From positions 806,001 through 870,000 of the forward strand of contig JAJTUP010000004.1 in the NCBI GenBank assembly GCA_021399435.1: a stretch of DNA of 64,000 bases. The letters run 5' to 3'. The notes below the pieces were generated by a model. It was given only the letters and a program-made list of their open reading frames with translations, did no database searches and had not been told where the DNA came from. Numbering within the stretch: position 1 is the first letter of the stretch; the number at the start of each line of letters is the position of its first letter. The position numbers were made by a program, and so were the translations under genes. This DNA comes from Diaporthe sp. PMI_573. Taxonomy: Eukaryota > Ascomycota > Sordariomycetes > Diaporthales > Diaporthaceae. Shown here piece by piece: positions 48,213 to 60,600 of this stretch.

Positions 48213-49496
48213 TTATAAAGAACACTCCCGGCCCAAGCTGTCCAAGAGTGCCAAAGCCGACCGTTCGCAGCCATCCAAACGCCTTGCCATCGCCTCACTG
48301 CGCGCGTGTTTTCCTGCCAGCCGCACGTTTCCAACGAGCGCCAGCAGGCGGCGCAGCTCCAGCCGCAGCAAAGTCCGCATGACCGCCACGTACTCCGCGA
48401 CGCTCTCGAGCCGATATGTCCCAACCGCCACCCCCACGGGCCCCTTCGTGCCACTACCCGCGATAGAAGACAGCTTTGCCGCCGCGCGCCGGCACAGGGT
48501 CGCCAGCCTGCCCGCCAGCAGCGCCAGTATCGTCATGTTCTCCACCCGCGCCGTGCAGGACTGGCAGGCCAGCATGCCCTCCGCCTGCCGGAGGGCCTCG
48601 CGGTGTGGCGTGAGGAGGCCGTCCGCCGAGGAACGGCACGGGGCATCGGGAAAGGCCTCTGTGATGGTCTCCAGCTCGTCCATGAGATTTACCACCCCTT
48701 GTAGACATGGGCAAGAGTCCGGGCCGATATCTTTGGGGGTCATCACCCCCGGCTCGACTTGATCGTCCTTCCCGACGGGGCCCTGTAAGCCGCGGGTCTC
48801 TTGTTCGGGAGCCCGTGTGAATTGCCACTGTGTATGTGGTACCCAGGCGGAAACCGACGGGTCATCTGTCGAGAAGGTCGTCTGCCGTTGTGAGTTGAGG
48901 CTGAGCAAGCTGTCAGGGGTACACGTTGCGCTCTCCCCTGGAGATATCAGAGTGTCTGCCTCCAGCTGGGTGGTGTAGTTGTCCGAGTGTGCCTCTTCGC
49001 AAGAGTCCATGAAAATGCTGTCCAAGATGTCATCCGGCATCTGCGCCTCGTCGTGTGTAAGCGAGTCATCGTGTTGCTGTTCGAGGCCATCGGCCAGCCA
49101 ATCTGCGGCGGGAGCCAACGATGCCGGGGTGAAGGTGCCGGAAGTAGTAGTAGTGGGTGATCGCTGGCAGGGGACCCGCCTCGGCCGTGCCTTGAGGTTG
49201 GCTGAGGTCTGGTTCGGTGGATACGTGCACTTCTTCCCAAGAGACTGGCAGCGTTTGCATCCCGAGCCATCAGGCTCACCTGTGCACCGAACCTTCTGGG
49301 TCCGACAACGGTGGCATGCTGTAGGCCTGGTCGTCTTTGCTGTGGTGGGGTTGAAGACGTGCGGCCGTTGAGAGAGAACAACGCCGCTGCCGTCATGGGT
49401 CGACGAGGGTACCCAGCTGGCAAACATGGTCGGCTCTGAATATTGGCGTGGTATATCTGCTGATTTCTGTGGAGTGCTTTGGAACGCCACAGGCAT
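48213..49496 (-). CDS. Zn2Cys6 transcription factor, AflR-like, probable cluster regulator
   Basis: A single exon of 427 residues. The binuclear zinc cluster has all six cysteines (Cys61, 64, 71, 80, 83, 90; spacing CX2CX6CX8CX2CX6C) with a basic first loop (RTQKVR), which contacts CGG triplets. A polar, low-complexity middle is followed by a C-terminal helical half with CPCLQGVVNLMDELETITEAF and CQSCTARVENMTILALLAGRL, the layout of the AflR family of pathway regulators. No fungal-TF middle homology region is evident. It stands at the right end of the terpene cluster, so it is the natural candidate to activate it. The targets are inferred. Confidence 0.9.
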   Translation of the reverse strand: MPVAFQSTPQKSADIPRQYSEPTMFASWVPSSTHDGSGVVLSQRPHVFNPTTAKTTRPTACHRCRTQKVRCTGEPDGSGCKRCQSLGKKCTYPPNQTSANLKARPRRVPCQRSPTTTTSGTFTPASLAPAADWLADGLEQQHDDSLTHDEAQMPDDILDSIFMDSCEEAHSDNYTTQLEADTLISPGESATCTPDSLLSLNSQRQTTFSTDDPSVSAWVPHTQWQFTRAPEQETRGLQGPVGKDDQVEPGVMTPKDIGPDSCPCLQGVVNLMDELETITEAFPDAPCRSSADGLLTPHREALRQAEGMLACQSCTARVENMTILALLAGRLATLCRRAAAKLSSIAGSGTKGPVGVAVGTYRLESVAEYVAVMRTLLRLELRRLLALVGNVRLAGKHARSEAMARRLDGCERSALALLDSLGRECSL

Positions 49497-51912
49497 GGGA
49501 TCTGACAGTTATTGAGCACTTGTAATATGTCTAATTCCTCCTGCCCTGAGGGTGATCCTTTGACCTTGGATATATATGTGCTTTCTCTTCGACTTGCACG
49601 CACAGCCTGGGCATCCTACTCGGTACCGGTGCCCCAGATTGCGGAAATGGCCCCCACTGAACTTGGGTGTAGTACCGTTACTCTGTCACTTAAGTAACTT
49701 GGGCTGTTATCACTTGTGGTGATCCTTCAGCCCTGCGGGGGGTCGCCCTGGCCAACCGCTGTGATTTATTGCCGTGCATTTGTGCAGTAAGCAGGTAGTA
49801 GGTTTGAATGGTGACCACGATGTCAGTCAGGAAGTCCGGAGGGGAAAAGAAAAAGACGCCGACTGTAACTCCAAGTACCCCCCCAGACCACCCAAACCCT
49901 TTACTTTGGTATCCCAATCATTCCACAAGCACATCATACGTGCTTGGTTTTAATTACTTTGGAATCCTGAGAGTAAGCGTCTGATGTAAATCATACCAGA
50001 ATATTTGTTGGAACCCAAGGTTGCGATGAAAGAATAACTGGATGAGTTGTGTTGTCCTGATTCTGGTACGAACCGACGGTCCGTTTCTTTGCCTGCTGAC
50101 TGCATGCACCACCATGCAGAGAACTGCTTGCACTATTGGGTTGTTGCCGAGGATCCTCCTAAGAAAGCAAAATGCGGTGGATAGGGGGAAGAGAAGACGC
50201 ATGTACGCATGTACTCGTCGAATTAGGTGCGAAGGCCCGACGCACTCTGCTCGACTCCCAGGATCTAGATCCTAATTATCTGCACATGTGTGGTTTGAGC
50301 CTACCAGCACTCACAACTCACAACAGCGATATTAGGCAACAGAGACAGGGAAGAGTCTGTGACGGTCACCAAGTCTGGCCGTCGGTGCCTCGATATCGTC
50401 CCAATCGGATTGGGTAACTACAATAATACATTTGAATTTGATTGCTTGTGCACACCCAAGACAGTGTCCCCGGCGGTTGATTGGGCTTCTCACGTTGACC
50501 ACACGAGACTGGTGAGCAACCAAGTAAACCTCCGCCCTAGCTTCCGGTAGCGCCGGTAAAACAAAGGCAGTCGGCGGAGGAGAGTCGGCGGAGGAGATGA
50601 CATGATTGTTATGTGACGTGTCACAACGCTGCAAGTGATTGTAGCACAAACTTTCTGGGCGCGGTTGAAGTCAAGGAGCGCTTAGAGTTCGCCGGCCAAG
50701 AAGTGACAGATAACATCCATGCAGGCTCAAAAAAGGCAAGCATTTCGTTACCACCTCGGGCGGCGCTCACGGCAAGGACAAAGGAAGAAGGAGTAACGCA
50801 ATATCTTCTGGAGTTCAGCAGGAGGTCGTCGGGAGTAGGGGGGGGGGCCACAGGGATCTCAAGCTGCCCAATAATAATGCTGAGCATCGAGTACTGTACA
50901 TGTACACCGTGTCTCAGAAGTACGGAATACACCAGAATTGGTCCAGATAAGAGCCACCAATGTAACTTGAGGGTAGTACTGTACTGACTGATCGTACGTT
51001 GCAACGCAGGATGTCTGGGCCCCAGATCGGCGTACAGTAAGATGCGGCGCAGTCTCGGACTTTGGAAATGTCCCAGTCGGCGCTTATCTCGGCTCGCTTC
51101 CTTGGCACGTGAATGTTTTTTTGCGCAGCCGTTGGGCACTGCGGTTCAACTCTGCAGAGCCAATCCCGTGAGAATAGCATCCTCAGCTGTGATCGTGATC
51201 TAGCATGCCAGTGTGGTGGGGAGACAACGCTCTCATCCACGCTAATCAGAATCCCCAAGCCATCCCGCCCCTTAGACTTGACGGGAGACTGCAGTGAGGC
51301 TCCTCCCGGAATCCTGCCCCGTCTGATCTTGACAGGCTGGTGCGGAAGGAGTGTGCCAAGACCTGCGCTCTGCCGTTGTCAGGTAATAAAGCCGTGCATG
51401 ATCAATGTATTTTTCCCATGTTGGAGACATCAAGGTCCCCTCCCTCCCTCAAGCCCCCAATCTCCGCCAAGAGCACAAGGGAATGACCTACATGGACCTT
51501 CTGATTCAGGAAGGAAAAATGACTTTGGAGGAACCATAGAACGTGTGAGAAATACAACCACAAATTATAAATGTATATCCCCCACCCAACTAGATTAAAG
51601 GTACCAACCAGTGCTCTGCCTCTCCGGGACGAAACCTTTCTTTCCTGGGTAATACCTTCCTGAACGCCATAGATAGCTAGCTAAAAGCAACCGATCCATC
51701 CATCAGTGGGTTGAAAAAAAAAAACGCCGAAGCCACGCCTTGCACCTACGTCCGCCCATCTCTTCTTTTATCGCCGATGCCTTCTGCAAGGCCGCCTTTT
51801 GGGGGGGTCTCATCAACCAACTCGGACCAGACCCACGCCAGCGTTTTGTTTTTGCTGCCCAACTCCGATACACATCGCACAACGCCCGCCATAACCCATG
51901 GCATCGTCAAAA
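49497..51912. other. Intergenic 2.4 kb, right border of the cluster
   Basis: Apart from the regulator promoter I find no gene. Frames such as 50621-51139 minus and 51113-51598 plus overlap in antisense and have no domain. The stretch 51600-51912 should be the 3' untranslated region of CEG1. A transporter gene, often found beside such clusters, is not here. Confidence 0.5.
49569..49577 (-). promoter_or_regulatory. TATA-like element of the regulator gene
   Basis: Alternating T and A bases (gatatatat on the plus strand) lie about 75 bases before the regulator ATG, a usual core-promoter distance in fungi. Confidence 0.4.
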
Positions 51913-53179
51913 TCAGTGCCTCCTTGCAGCCTCGCGCGCCTTCCACTTATCCCGGATAGCGGGCCCAGCCTCCTCGAGCATCTGCTGCGTGACGGGGTTA
52001 TGTATACTCTCGATGACCTTATCAACGACAGTAATATGGTTAGCATGGTGCTTGTCGTCGCGGAAACGGTACATGCGCCACCGGCCCTTCTCGTCGACGT
52101 AGCACTCGATGATGCGCCCGACGAGCGGGTCCCCGAGGTTCTTGAGGGTGTCCCACTCCTCCTCGGTGAGGAAGAGGTCGCCGTAGTCGACGTACGGGTC
52201 CGCCCCGCGCTCCACCTGGCCCTGCGCGAAGATGAGCAGCCTCGCGGGCGGGACCCCCTCGTAGTCGACGTACGGCTCCGTGATGCCCTCGGCGCGGTCC
52301 TGCTCGTCCGGCTCGACCAGCGGGAAGCTGAGCTGCAGCTTAAAGTCCACCGTGTTCTCGTCCGCCGGCTTCCACTTGAGTATGTGCTCGTCCGTCCCGC
52401 ACTTGTACGCCGTCTCGCGGCACGTGAAGATTAAGCCGTCGTTGCCGTGCGCCAGGTTCGGCAGCACCTCGCGGAACATCTTGACCATCCCGTACGCGAG
52501 CTGCATCTCCTTCATGACCATCTGGAACGCCTGGAACTTGGCCTCGTCCGGGTACTTTTTGAATATCTGCCTGTAGGGCGCGTAGATCTTTTGGTTGAAG
52601 TACGCGAGCCGCTTGTCGAGGGGCCGCTCCAGGAGCGACATGCCGTCCAGCGTGAGGCAGTCGAAGACGAGGAACTGCGGCTTCTCGGTGCCGTCCCGCT
52701 GCCGGCTCATGATCAGCTCGCCGTCGATGATGGACTTGTCGTGCTGCCCGCCTTCGTTCTCGGGCGTGGGGAAGTGCAGGTTGCGGTACTGCATGAACCA
52801 GAAGTCGTTCTTGCGGTCGATCAGGTACGCGATCTCGTCGCCGTTCTCGTCGGAGGTCAGGTAGAGGAGGTAGCGTATGCCGTCCGTCTTTTCGCACACA
52901 AAGTAACTGTGTTCGCGGGAGAGAGCACGTTAGCAAAGCCGTCAAGGAGGAAAGGCCCGAGCCCTGGCCGCGACGTGATGCCCCCGCCAAAACTTACTCC
53001 TTGGTCATCAGCTCCTGCAGGTGTCGCCTCGAGAAGCTCACCGGCTGTGCACCTGGGAAGCCGATCTGGGATCGCCCGAGCAGCCCGGCGACCTCCTGGC
53101 GCAGCTGTTGGAGCAGCTGTCCCTCGGCTCGGACTCCGGGCTCATCGATCCTCGAGATGGGCTGTGCGCTCGCGTCCAT
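51913..53179 (-). CDS. ceg1: mRNA capping enzyme, guanylyltransferase (alpha) subunit
   Basis: Exons 53179-52998 and 52906-51913 give 391 residues. The enzyme moves GMP from GTP onto the diphosphate end of new mRNA, through a lysine-GMP intermediate, in the nucleus with RNA polymerase II. All nucleotidyltransferase motifs are visible: the nucleophile motif EKTDGIR (Lys67), IIDGELI (III), FLVFDCLTL (IIIa), DGLIFTC (IV), LKWKPADENTVDF (V) and the OB-fold end WRMYRFRDDK (VI). Length equals other fungal Ceg1 proteins. The intron splits the codon just before YFVCEKTDG. G+C content is high for the window. It is an essential housekeeping gene that marks the end of the terpene cluster. Confidence 0.97.
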
Positions 53180-54000
53180 GGTGCCTGCGACAACCGTTCC
53201 GTGACAACCGTGTTGCGACTATGATGCGCTCCGTCACTAGTTGAGCGGGCTACTGAAGACACATAAGTTTGGAATGGGGGTTAGGTCTAATTCGAAATAA
53301 CATATCCTTTGTCGATATGGTTGGGAGAAGAGCAAATGGTACGAAAGTGAACTGAAAGGAACAAAGTGAAGATGTGTTGGTTTAAGAAGATGTCCGGGCC
53401 AGTTGCGACAATGGGCATTCAATGAGAGAGCTATAGCCAATGCCTGCCGCCTGCGTGCTTATCCGTTATCATACTGTACCATAGTACCGCAGCTAAGCTT
53501 AGCTAGTGGTGCTACTGCATGACCATGGACACCCCAGTGGGCTTTGGCCTCAGACTTGGCCTCTCAGATTTGGTCTCTCAGGCTTGGCCTCTCAGACCGG
53601 CTACCTGCTCATATTCAACAATATCGGCTGAAAATTGGGTTACACATAAACTCTACAGAGCCACCAGCCACCAACGCAAAGTATCTAATCTGGATAATCC
53701 ATTGTCTTGCTGTCATAATGCATGCTCAACTCAGCCACACAAGTAAGGCTGCAGAGAAGAGACAGCCACCCAACGGCACCAATGACTCTGCAACCCGTCA
53801 GATGGGCGTGTTCCCTTCGCCATTCCGCAACTTATGCACAGCTTTCATTACACAATTAGAGCCCCCATTTTGTAGCCTTTTGGGTCTCATTAAGCATGCT
53901 AGGTAGGGCCTCAGGCCAGGCTGGACGAAAATCATCCCTCATCCTCGTCATCTCATCATCGTCAGGCACGGCTGCTCGAGGGGCCTTTTCCACCGGCCCT
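53180..54000. other. Intergenic between CEG1 and SNX41
   Basis: The CEG1 promoter and SNX41 3' end lie here. A short local repeat of gcctcagacttggcctctcag-type words occurs at about 53548-53600 (cttggcctctcag twice). No gene is called. Confidence 0.5.
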
Positions 54001-56153
54001 CTAGGACTCGTCGATCTTGTCAACCTCGGCCCTCGCCTCCTCCCATGTCTCCTTGTTCTTTTTAGCCCACTCAATCTGGCTCTTCGCATAGGCAAGCTGT
54101 GGATATATTCATTAGCTTGGGCGGATTGTAGACGGTTCTACAGCAGGAACAGAAGACTCACCATGTAACGCCTCAGGTCATCCTCTTTCTCCTTCTGGAA
54201 CCGCTTCATATCTTTGAGAACGCTGGCACTTGCATCCTTGACGTCCTTGGCGACAGCAACCTGCGCCTGCTCAAGCTGGGCGATCGACTCTCGAGTCCTT
54301 CCTATGGTGTCCCGTCGAGTCTTCTCCGGATCAACATCCACCACCCCCTGCACGGCGTGGCGTATGGGGCCGAAGATCTTGTTGGTGATCGAGTTGCCAC
54401 TCGCTGCCTTCTTATGGCCCGGGCTGCTGCTGGATCGCTCGGGAGATCCAATCTTGGCCGATGGGGCTGACGATACGTCGCCGTGGGTGGGTGGAAAGTC
54501 GGAATCAATCGAGGCCGTGTCCTCCTGGCTGCCGTCCCTGCGATGACGATTCGGAGATTCCTGCACGCTTGTAGACCTCCGGGGCGAAGACTGGATTTGT
54601 TGGCTTCCGCTGAGGTATTGGTCGATCCTCCGGGCTTCAGCCTCGCTCCTCTCCAGTTGATCCAGCAGCAGGATCTTCTTGTTAAGCTCATCATTGGTGA
54701 CCTCCTGTTGTATCCGTTTCATGATCCGGTATCGCAGAACGCTCCGGACGACTCCGGCGAATTGCGCATTTTCCCTCATGGGCTCCGCAAAACTGGCACC
54801 CAGGGAGGTCGAAAGCTCTTCTGTGGCAACGTATGACATGTCTGAGGCTTGTCCGATCCGCTCTATGACGGGGCCGAGTGTGGGGTCTTGTTCGGATAAC
54901 GCGAACGCGTTGTACTTCGCACCGAGCTCAGACAGATCTGTCGCCAGCAGGGAATAGTGGCTGAGTGTCCGCCGGTTCACCTTCTCCATCGGCCCTGTAA
55001 GGAGCTGCTCGAGCTCCTTGATGGAAGACTCAAAAGATGTAAAATAAGGGTCCAGCTCCTGCTCGCTCAGGTTCGCATTTTCAGGCGGAAAGCGGGACAG
55101 TCCTGCGTTGTTGCCCGTTCCGAAAGCCCCATCCACACCGGGTCCAATGGTTTGTTGCGACTTCAACTTGTTGGAAGACGTCGGGATCGGGAGGTAGCTG
55201 TGGGCAGCTGTTGGGTTTGCAGGGTCCAACGGGGGAGCTTTGAAAATAGACTTTGGTATGGAAGCGATCGGGTGAGAATGCAGAACCTCATTCTGCGAGT
55301 TTGTCAAGTCAGCATCTGCTCTTCACATGCTCTAATTCAGAAGGAGGGGTCCATACCCAGCTCGCGTTCGGGTCCAGGAAACGCCACCACACCCCGTCCG
55401 TCCGAATCTGCTGGTTTCTGCGACACCGATTCAGGAATACCGCCAGCATGCGCTTCCGCAAGTCGATGATCTGCTGGTCCTGCTTCGCATTTGTCGGGTT
55501 GGCCGCGTAGTCTGCCATTGTGTGTTTCTCTGGGATTGGAGGGATAATCAGGGTGGGGTGAAGTCGAATAAGGGCCTCCCGAAGAGAGGCAAACTCCGAA
55601 TACCGTCTGCGAACCTCGAGATCCTGGTGGCCCTGTCAGTCTATGGAACCCGCGGAAACCCTCACAAGTGCTTACGCCTGTCCTGATTGTATAAACAATG
55701 TATCTTCCTCCGCTCTCCAAGCTCTTGCCAGCATCTGTGATCAGGATGGGAAGCTCCGGGTTCTCGTAGAGAATCTGCTCGATGCGGCTGTCGTAGCCGC
55801 CGGGCTTGCGGCGTGGTGCCAACTGGTCTTGGGCTTGGTCATCTTCGTCGCTTTCCGGGGAAGAAGTCGCAGGGGCATTGTAGCTGGACCGGTGAGTCTC
55901 CCCTGGAGGCTGGGGAACGTCGTACTGAGGATCTATGATGTCCCAGTCGCAGTCAGCATCGTCCTCCGACGAGTCAAGGGGGATATCCTGGAACATGTTG
56001 AATGCCTGGAATCTGCACGAGGAAAACAAGGCGCATCAAGCGGCACGCACACTCGTGTGATGTTGGGGAGGTGGGATTAGCTATGGACGAGGAAAACGAG
56101 TCCCTCCTGTCAAAGCTGTCCCCGTAGGGGTTATTGTCTTCGTCGTTCCACAT
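54001..56153 (-). CDS. snx41: Sorting nexin Snx41/Atg20
   Basis: Exons 56153-56053, 56012-55676, 55623-55357, 55292-54162 and 54096-54001 give 643 residues. The protein begins MWNDEDNNPYG, then an acidic linker and YDSRIEQILYENPE, typical of fungal Snx41/Atg20. The PX domain follows, with the phosphoinositide-binding RRRYSEF and IIPPIPEKHTMADYA, and FLNRCRRN and WWRFLDPNASW close it. The C-terminal two thirds (KELEQLLTGPMEKV onward, to AKSQIEWAKKNKETWEEARAE) is BAR-like helical coiled coil. Snx41 and Atg20 pair with Snx4 on endosomes for retrieval traffic and for selective autophagy (Cvt pathway). In filamentous fungi one gene fills both roles. The first intron is only 40 bases (56013-56052), near the lower limit, but it keeps the frame and family sequence. 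Confidence 0.9.
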
Positions 56154-57661
56154 TCTGCCTGTACTTTAATTGACTGCTAGCTCTGCCTGCGCAGGGGGCG
56201 GCCTGAGCTTTTCCTGAGACAGGCTACTTCTGAGGCTGGCGGAGAATGGAGGCTGTCACCGAGGGTTGCTGGCGCAGGCGGCCGAGGGCACAACAGGCGA
56301 AGCGCAGGAGGAGGCGGGGGTGTGGTGCGACGGCTGGAGCTCCAATGGCCTGCCCACTTCGCATCTGTGACTGATGGCAGATGCTGTATTAACAAGAATG
56401 TGCCGGGAACCAGGTCTTTCAATAATTTGGTAGTGCTGCCGGCCCAAGGAATGACTGGCCGTGAAGTGGAGGAGTTGTCATATAAAGGTCAGTTAGGATG
56501 ATGTTGAGGGAAGCTCGGTCGCTAACCTTGGCCCAAAGCTAGCCTCAGTCTTACTTTGGCGAGCCGATAGCAGAGCAAGCAATGACGAAGCTGAGAACGC
56601 ACGGGCCATATGCCCACCCCGATTAACATGCCTTCCCCACAGCCTGTCAAGCCTGTCTCCCTCTTGCCCTGGCTGGGTGAATTTGAGGGAGGGACCGTTC
56701 TTACACCATGCTGACCAAATGCTGGGGCGGGTGTCTTCGTCACCTTGAACAATCCCAAGACATTGTCCACATTCTAATCGCAGCACACATGATATGGGAG
56801 ATATAAGCCTTTGAGGTGCAGGTCCAATATTAATCTTTCATCATTGTGACACCACACGAGAAGTCTTCTTCCCCTGTGGCGTGTCTGTCCCCTGCTGTGC
56901 CTCGAGCCTGCATAATTCTATCGCCCTGGTTTTGTGTGTCTGTACAGCCAAATCTGCTGGCCCCCAGACTTGCAGTACCCTGAAACCTGGTACTATCTCT
57001 CTCTCCTTTCCCATCTGCTGCAGTCGAGAATGGGGCAAATGCACCATCATCGTGGGTACCCTCTTCCCACTTTGCTCTTTCATATCCTCCTGACTGCAAG
57101 CCACGCAATGTTGCCAAATCATCCCTCAGGCAGGTCATAATTGAGGGGTGGCAAAGTGTGGCCAACTGATGCAAGGAACAGAAAAGCAGGTAAACAAATT
57201 AGAGAAAAACAAGCTGCCCCTTGGATGCAATGCCGCATGCAAATTTGCGCATATCTGAAACCCTGCAGAAAAATAACAGACTGGTTCAATGAAGCTTCCC
57301 TGTCGCCGGCTTCTTCGGTGGGGGGATCGGTGGTACATGCTGGTTGGTACGCCTTGTGGAAAACACATCGATGAAGGAGACCCAGCTATTCCTACAGTGA
57401 CATCAGGCTTCGTGTTCAGGTTGATGCCACGGGAGCTTGCCCAGAAACAGTCTATCGCGTGGTACGAGAGAATCCGGAGAGCTCATCCAGGAAACAGTCA
57501 ATCGTAGAGTACGAGAGAATCCGGAGAGCTCGCCCAGAAACAGTCAATCGTAGAGTACGAGAGAATCTGGTAAGCGAGTGGTGTACAATGAGTAGTAGAT
57601 AGGAGGTGGATGCGGGCCTGGAGCAATCATTCCATGCCTTGGGGAGATGTGTCGTATGATC
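56154..57661. other. Intergenic 1.5 kb
   Basis: This holds the SNX41 promoter on the left and the RCO1 3' region on the right. Apart from the 46-bp tandem repeat (57433-57570) nothing is recognised; frames here are short and without domain. Confidence 0.5.
57433..57570 (+). repeat. 46-bp tandem repeat, three units
   Basis: Units start at 57433, 57479 and 57526, each beginning gagct and ending gtacgagagaatc, then cgga or tgg. Lengths are 46, 47 and 45 bases, with few differences. It lies 90 bases beyond the stop of the RCO1-type gene, so it may be part of its 3' untranslated region. Confidence 0.85.
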
Positions 57662-60600
57662 TTAGTCCAGCTCCATCGCGTCTGCTGGAGAGGTAGCCTG
57701 GTCCGGGACGTTGGGCTCCGTCTCGGGAGTCTCCACGCCGCTCACGGTAGGCTTGATAGTGGTCATGGCCGGAGCAGGGTCGTCGCCGTCGTCCTTGGTT
57801 GCTTCGGAGACCGGGGTGAGGGCCGAGTCGATGGCGGCCTGTGCAGTGGGGTCTTGGTCTATCTTTTGCTCGACGTTTGCAGCCATGCCGGTGATGGTGT
57901 CGGTGGTAGATGTGGCATCTTCGCCTACGACGGATGCTACTGCAGCGTCGACAATATTCGATACGACCTGAGTGACACTGGAGTCATCATCGCCTTGGGC
58001 TTTTATCTGGTTTGTGAGGGGGCCGGAAGCGCTGTCATCCGCAGCGGTTGTAGCAGGGTCAACCCGAGATTGCGCGGGGCTCGTCTTCCGGAGCTCCGCA
58101 ACATTCACATCGGGATTGCCTTGATTCGCTGCTCCCGTGTCCTGTTGACCCTCACCTGTGGTAGAGGTAGTGAGGCGCCCGCTTCTGCGAGGTGTTCTGG
58201 TGCTCGCAGGACCGGAAGCTTTCGCTACGTTGGAGACGGTGTCGTCGGCATCGCTGTGTGCGCGCTCCTTCTCCTTACGTTTCTTCAGCTCGGATACGAT
58301 TCTATCGTACTTTCTGCGAGTCATCTCCTCCATCGCCGCGAGCTCTTCAACACTGGCAGAATCCAAGGACTCATCGGTGGCGTGCATCTTATCGCCAGAA
58401 GTCCCGGCTTGGACCATTGGTTGGGAAGCGACAGTATTCGCGTCATCCGATTCTCGGGCTTCACTGAGGCGCATGAGATTTATAGCGGCCTGCATTCGCT
58501 CCCTGTCGTTGCCGTCGCGAATCCTCCGCGGTAATGTGACAGGCTTGGTGATAATCCTGGCTTTGCGAGAAACTCTGGAGAATGGCATTAGTGTCTGGGG
58601 CAACGATATACACACATGGTCACTTACTTCTGCATAAAGTCTGCTTGCACACCCACTGGAGATAGGCGGTATGCATGTCCGAAGCTCTGATCGCGGAAGC
58701 CACTGTGACCTGTTGGCTCCGGATCATCCTCAATCTCAATGAAGCCATTGTTTATGTTGCCACGGCGGAAGGCGTAGACAATCTCGGACTGGCCCTTGAT
58801 CTTGCGGAACTTGTGGGCAGGGCCCAATGGGCCGACTGCCTGCTGGAGGTTTTCAACGTGGCATGGGCATGTGAACAAGCTTGGATTCGGGGTAATAGCC
58901 CGAGGGGGATCCAGGCAGTCAGTGTGCCACCACAGGCCACATGCGGAGCAAGGAAGAATAGGCCGGTCCTTTCTGGTACCTGTCCCACAGGAGTGACACA
59001 GGACGGGCTTGTTGTCCTTGTCGACAATCTGGTGAAAGTCAAAATCCTTCGTCTCGATGGTCTTCTGCTTCCTAAAATCGCTTGTCAGCTGACGTGGCGC
59101 ACGGAGAGCAGAGGCACATAGTTGGGGAGAACGGTTGAGGGTGAGAGCGAGGCTACAGGCCGTCGGCAGCACACCACACTCAGATAGATCCAGCTGCAGC
59201 TGGGGCGATGATGTTGAGGAAAAGTGGGCTTACTTTGCTCCCTTGGGCTGAGGGATGAAGTCCTCATACTCCCCGTCGGGGCGTGTCTTTACGCCCTCGA
59301 AGTACTCCCGCGTCTTCTTAGGCAGGCGGTAGCTCACTGCGTGCTTCTTATCGAGCGCGGTCAGAAGCGGTCCCCATGGGCCCTTGTGCTGTTTGACGAG
59401 ACCTGGGTCGCGCTTGATGCTGCAATCCCAACAGTACCACTCCTCGTCCTCGTCGCTCAGGACGCTGTAGGGGATGAAAGGGTCGTGGCACAGCTGGTGG
59501 AAGGCGCGCGTGCATCCATCACAGCAGACGATCTCGCCGTTGCCGCCGCAGGACGAGCAGAAATCATCATTGTCCACCTGTATCAACATGTTAGTTGAAT
59601 GCTGATAGAGGTGGTCATTTGGGACGGTCAGGTCAGAGGCAGTTATGAGACATCGAGGCAGGGAAGGCGTGGCGTTGTGTCCAGTGATGAGATGAGCAGG
59701 GATGACTCGCCTACACCTCACTAAAGGTGGGCGGCAGGGTCGGATCAGCCACTGGGGGCCCTGCCGCTGCAGTTGCACCTGGGCAGGGCCAGGGCCCGGG
59801 CCTTGAGGGCCAAAACCCAAAACTTGGCTGAAGACCCCGGCACCGGGCACCACCACATGCGCGTAAAAATGAACAAGTGCAGAAAAACACGCAGCCCGTG
59901 CAACAAACAATGAAGAATTCATGCAAGTGGATGGGAAACCAGAGCAACGGTGTACGGCATAGAGGAAGGGAACAAACAGGCTGAATAGAGGGAAAATCTG
60001 CGAATGGCCATGATGACTGAAGGTCATAAATGATGAACATACCTGAGCATTCGGGTTGCCATTCATGGCAGGGCTGGCACGATCGATGCGGGCACGAGGA
60101 TTTCCAGCTGCAGTTCCCGCCTTGTTCTTTATCGGCCTGTGATTGAGGAGCGATCAGTACTTAGTCCACAAGTTTCATTCGTGTGTAGCGGTGCTTGGGG
60201 TGAAGGTTGACAGGGTGGTGGACAACGGTCATTGGTAGCCAGTGTTGGCAGGATCAATCCTTTGAGACCATTTCCACCCACAACAAGGTGTGCAGGTCTT
60301 TGAGGCTTTGGTGACTGCTGGTGATGGCCTCAATTCCATGTCGGAGACACGGAAATGGGATGCAGGCAGCGGTATGCAGGTCAGGGCTAGGTAGGAAGGG
60401 ACATTACTTACGACACCTTAAGTCGCGGACCAGTACGGGCACGTTTGGCAGGGCGCACAGGCGTTACAGCCCGAGAAGTCATGGCAGTGCTGGGCTCTCC
60501 GTGGGGACCAAAGCCAGGTGATGTTGATGCAGCATCGTCGCCGTCACCGTCTTCGTGCTGCCGCTTTGCGGCGCGGGTGCCTCTGGCACCACCCCGGCCG

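Noticed and set aside
50621..51598. A possible transporter or enzyme at the right edge of the cluster
   Set aside because: No membrane spans or motifs are found in any frame; the stretch looks non-coding.
52340..53244. Long frames opposite or beside CEG1
   Set aside because: They are shadows caused by the high G+C third positions of CEG1 and encode Arg/Pro-rich nonsense.
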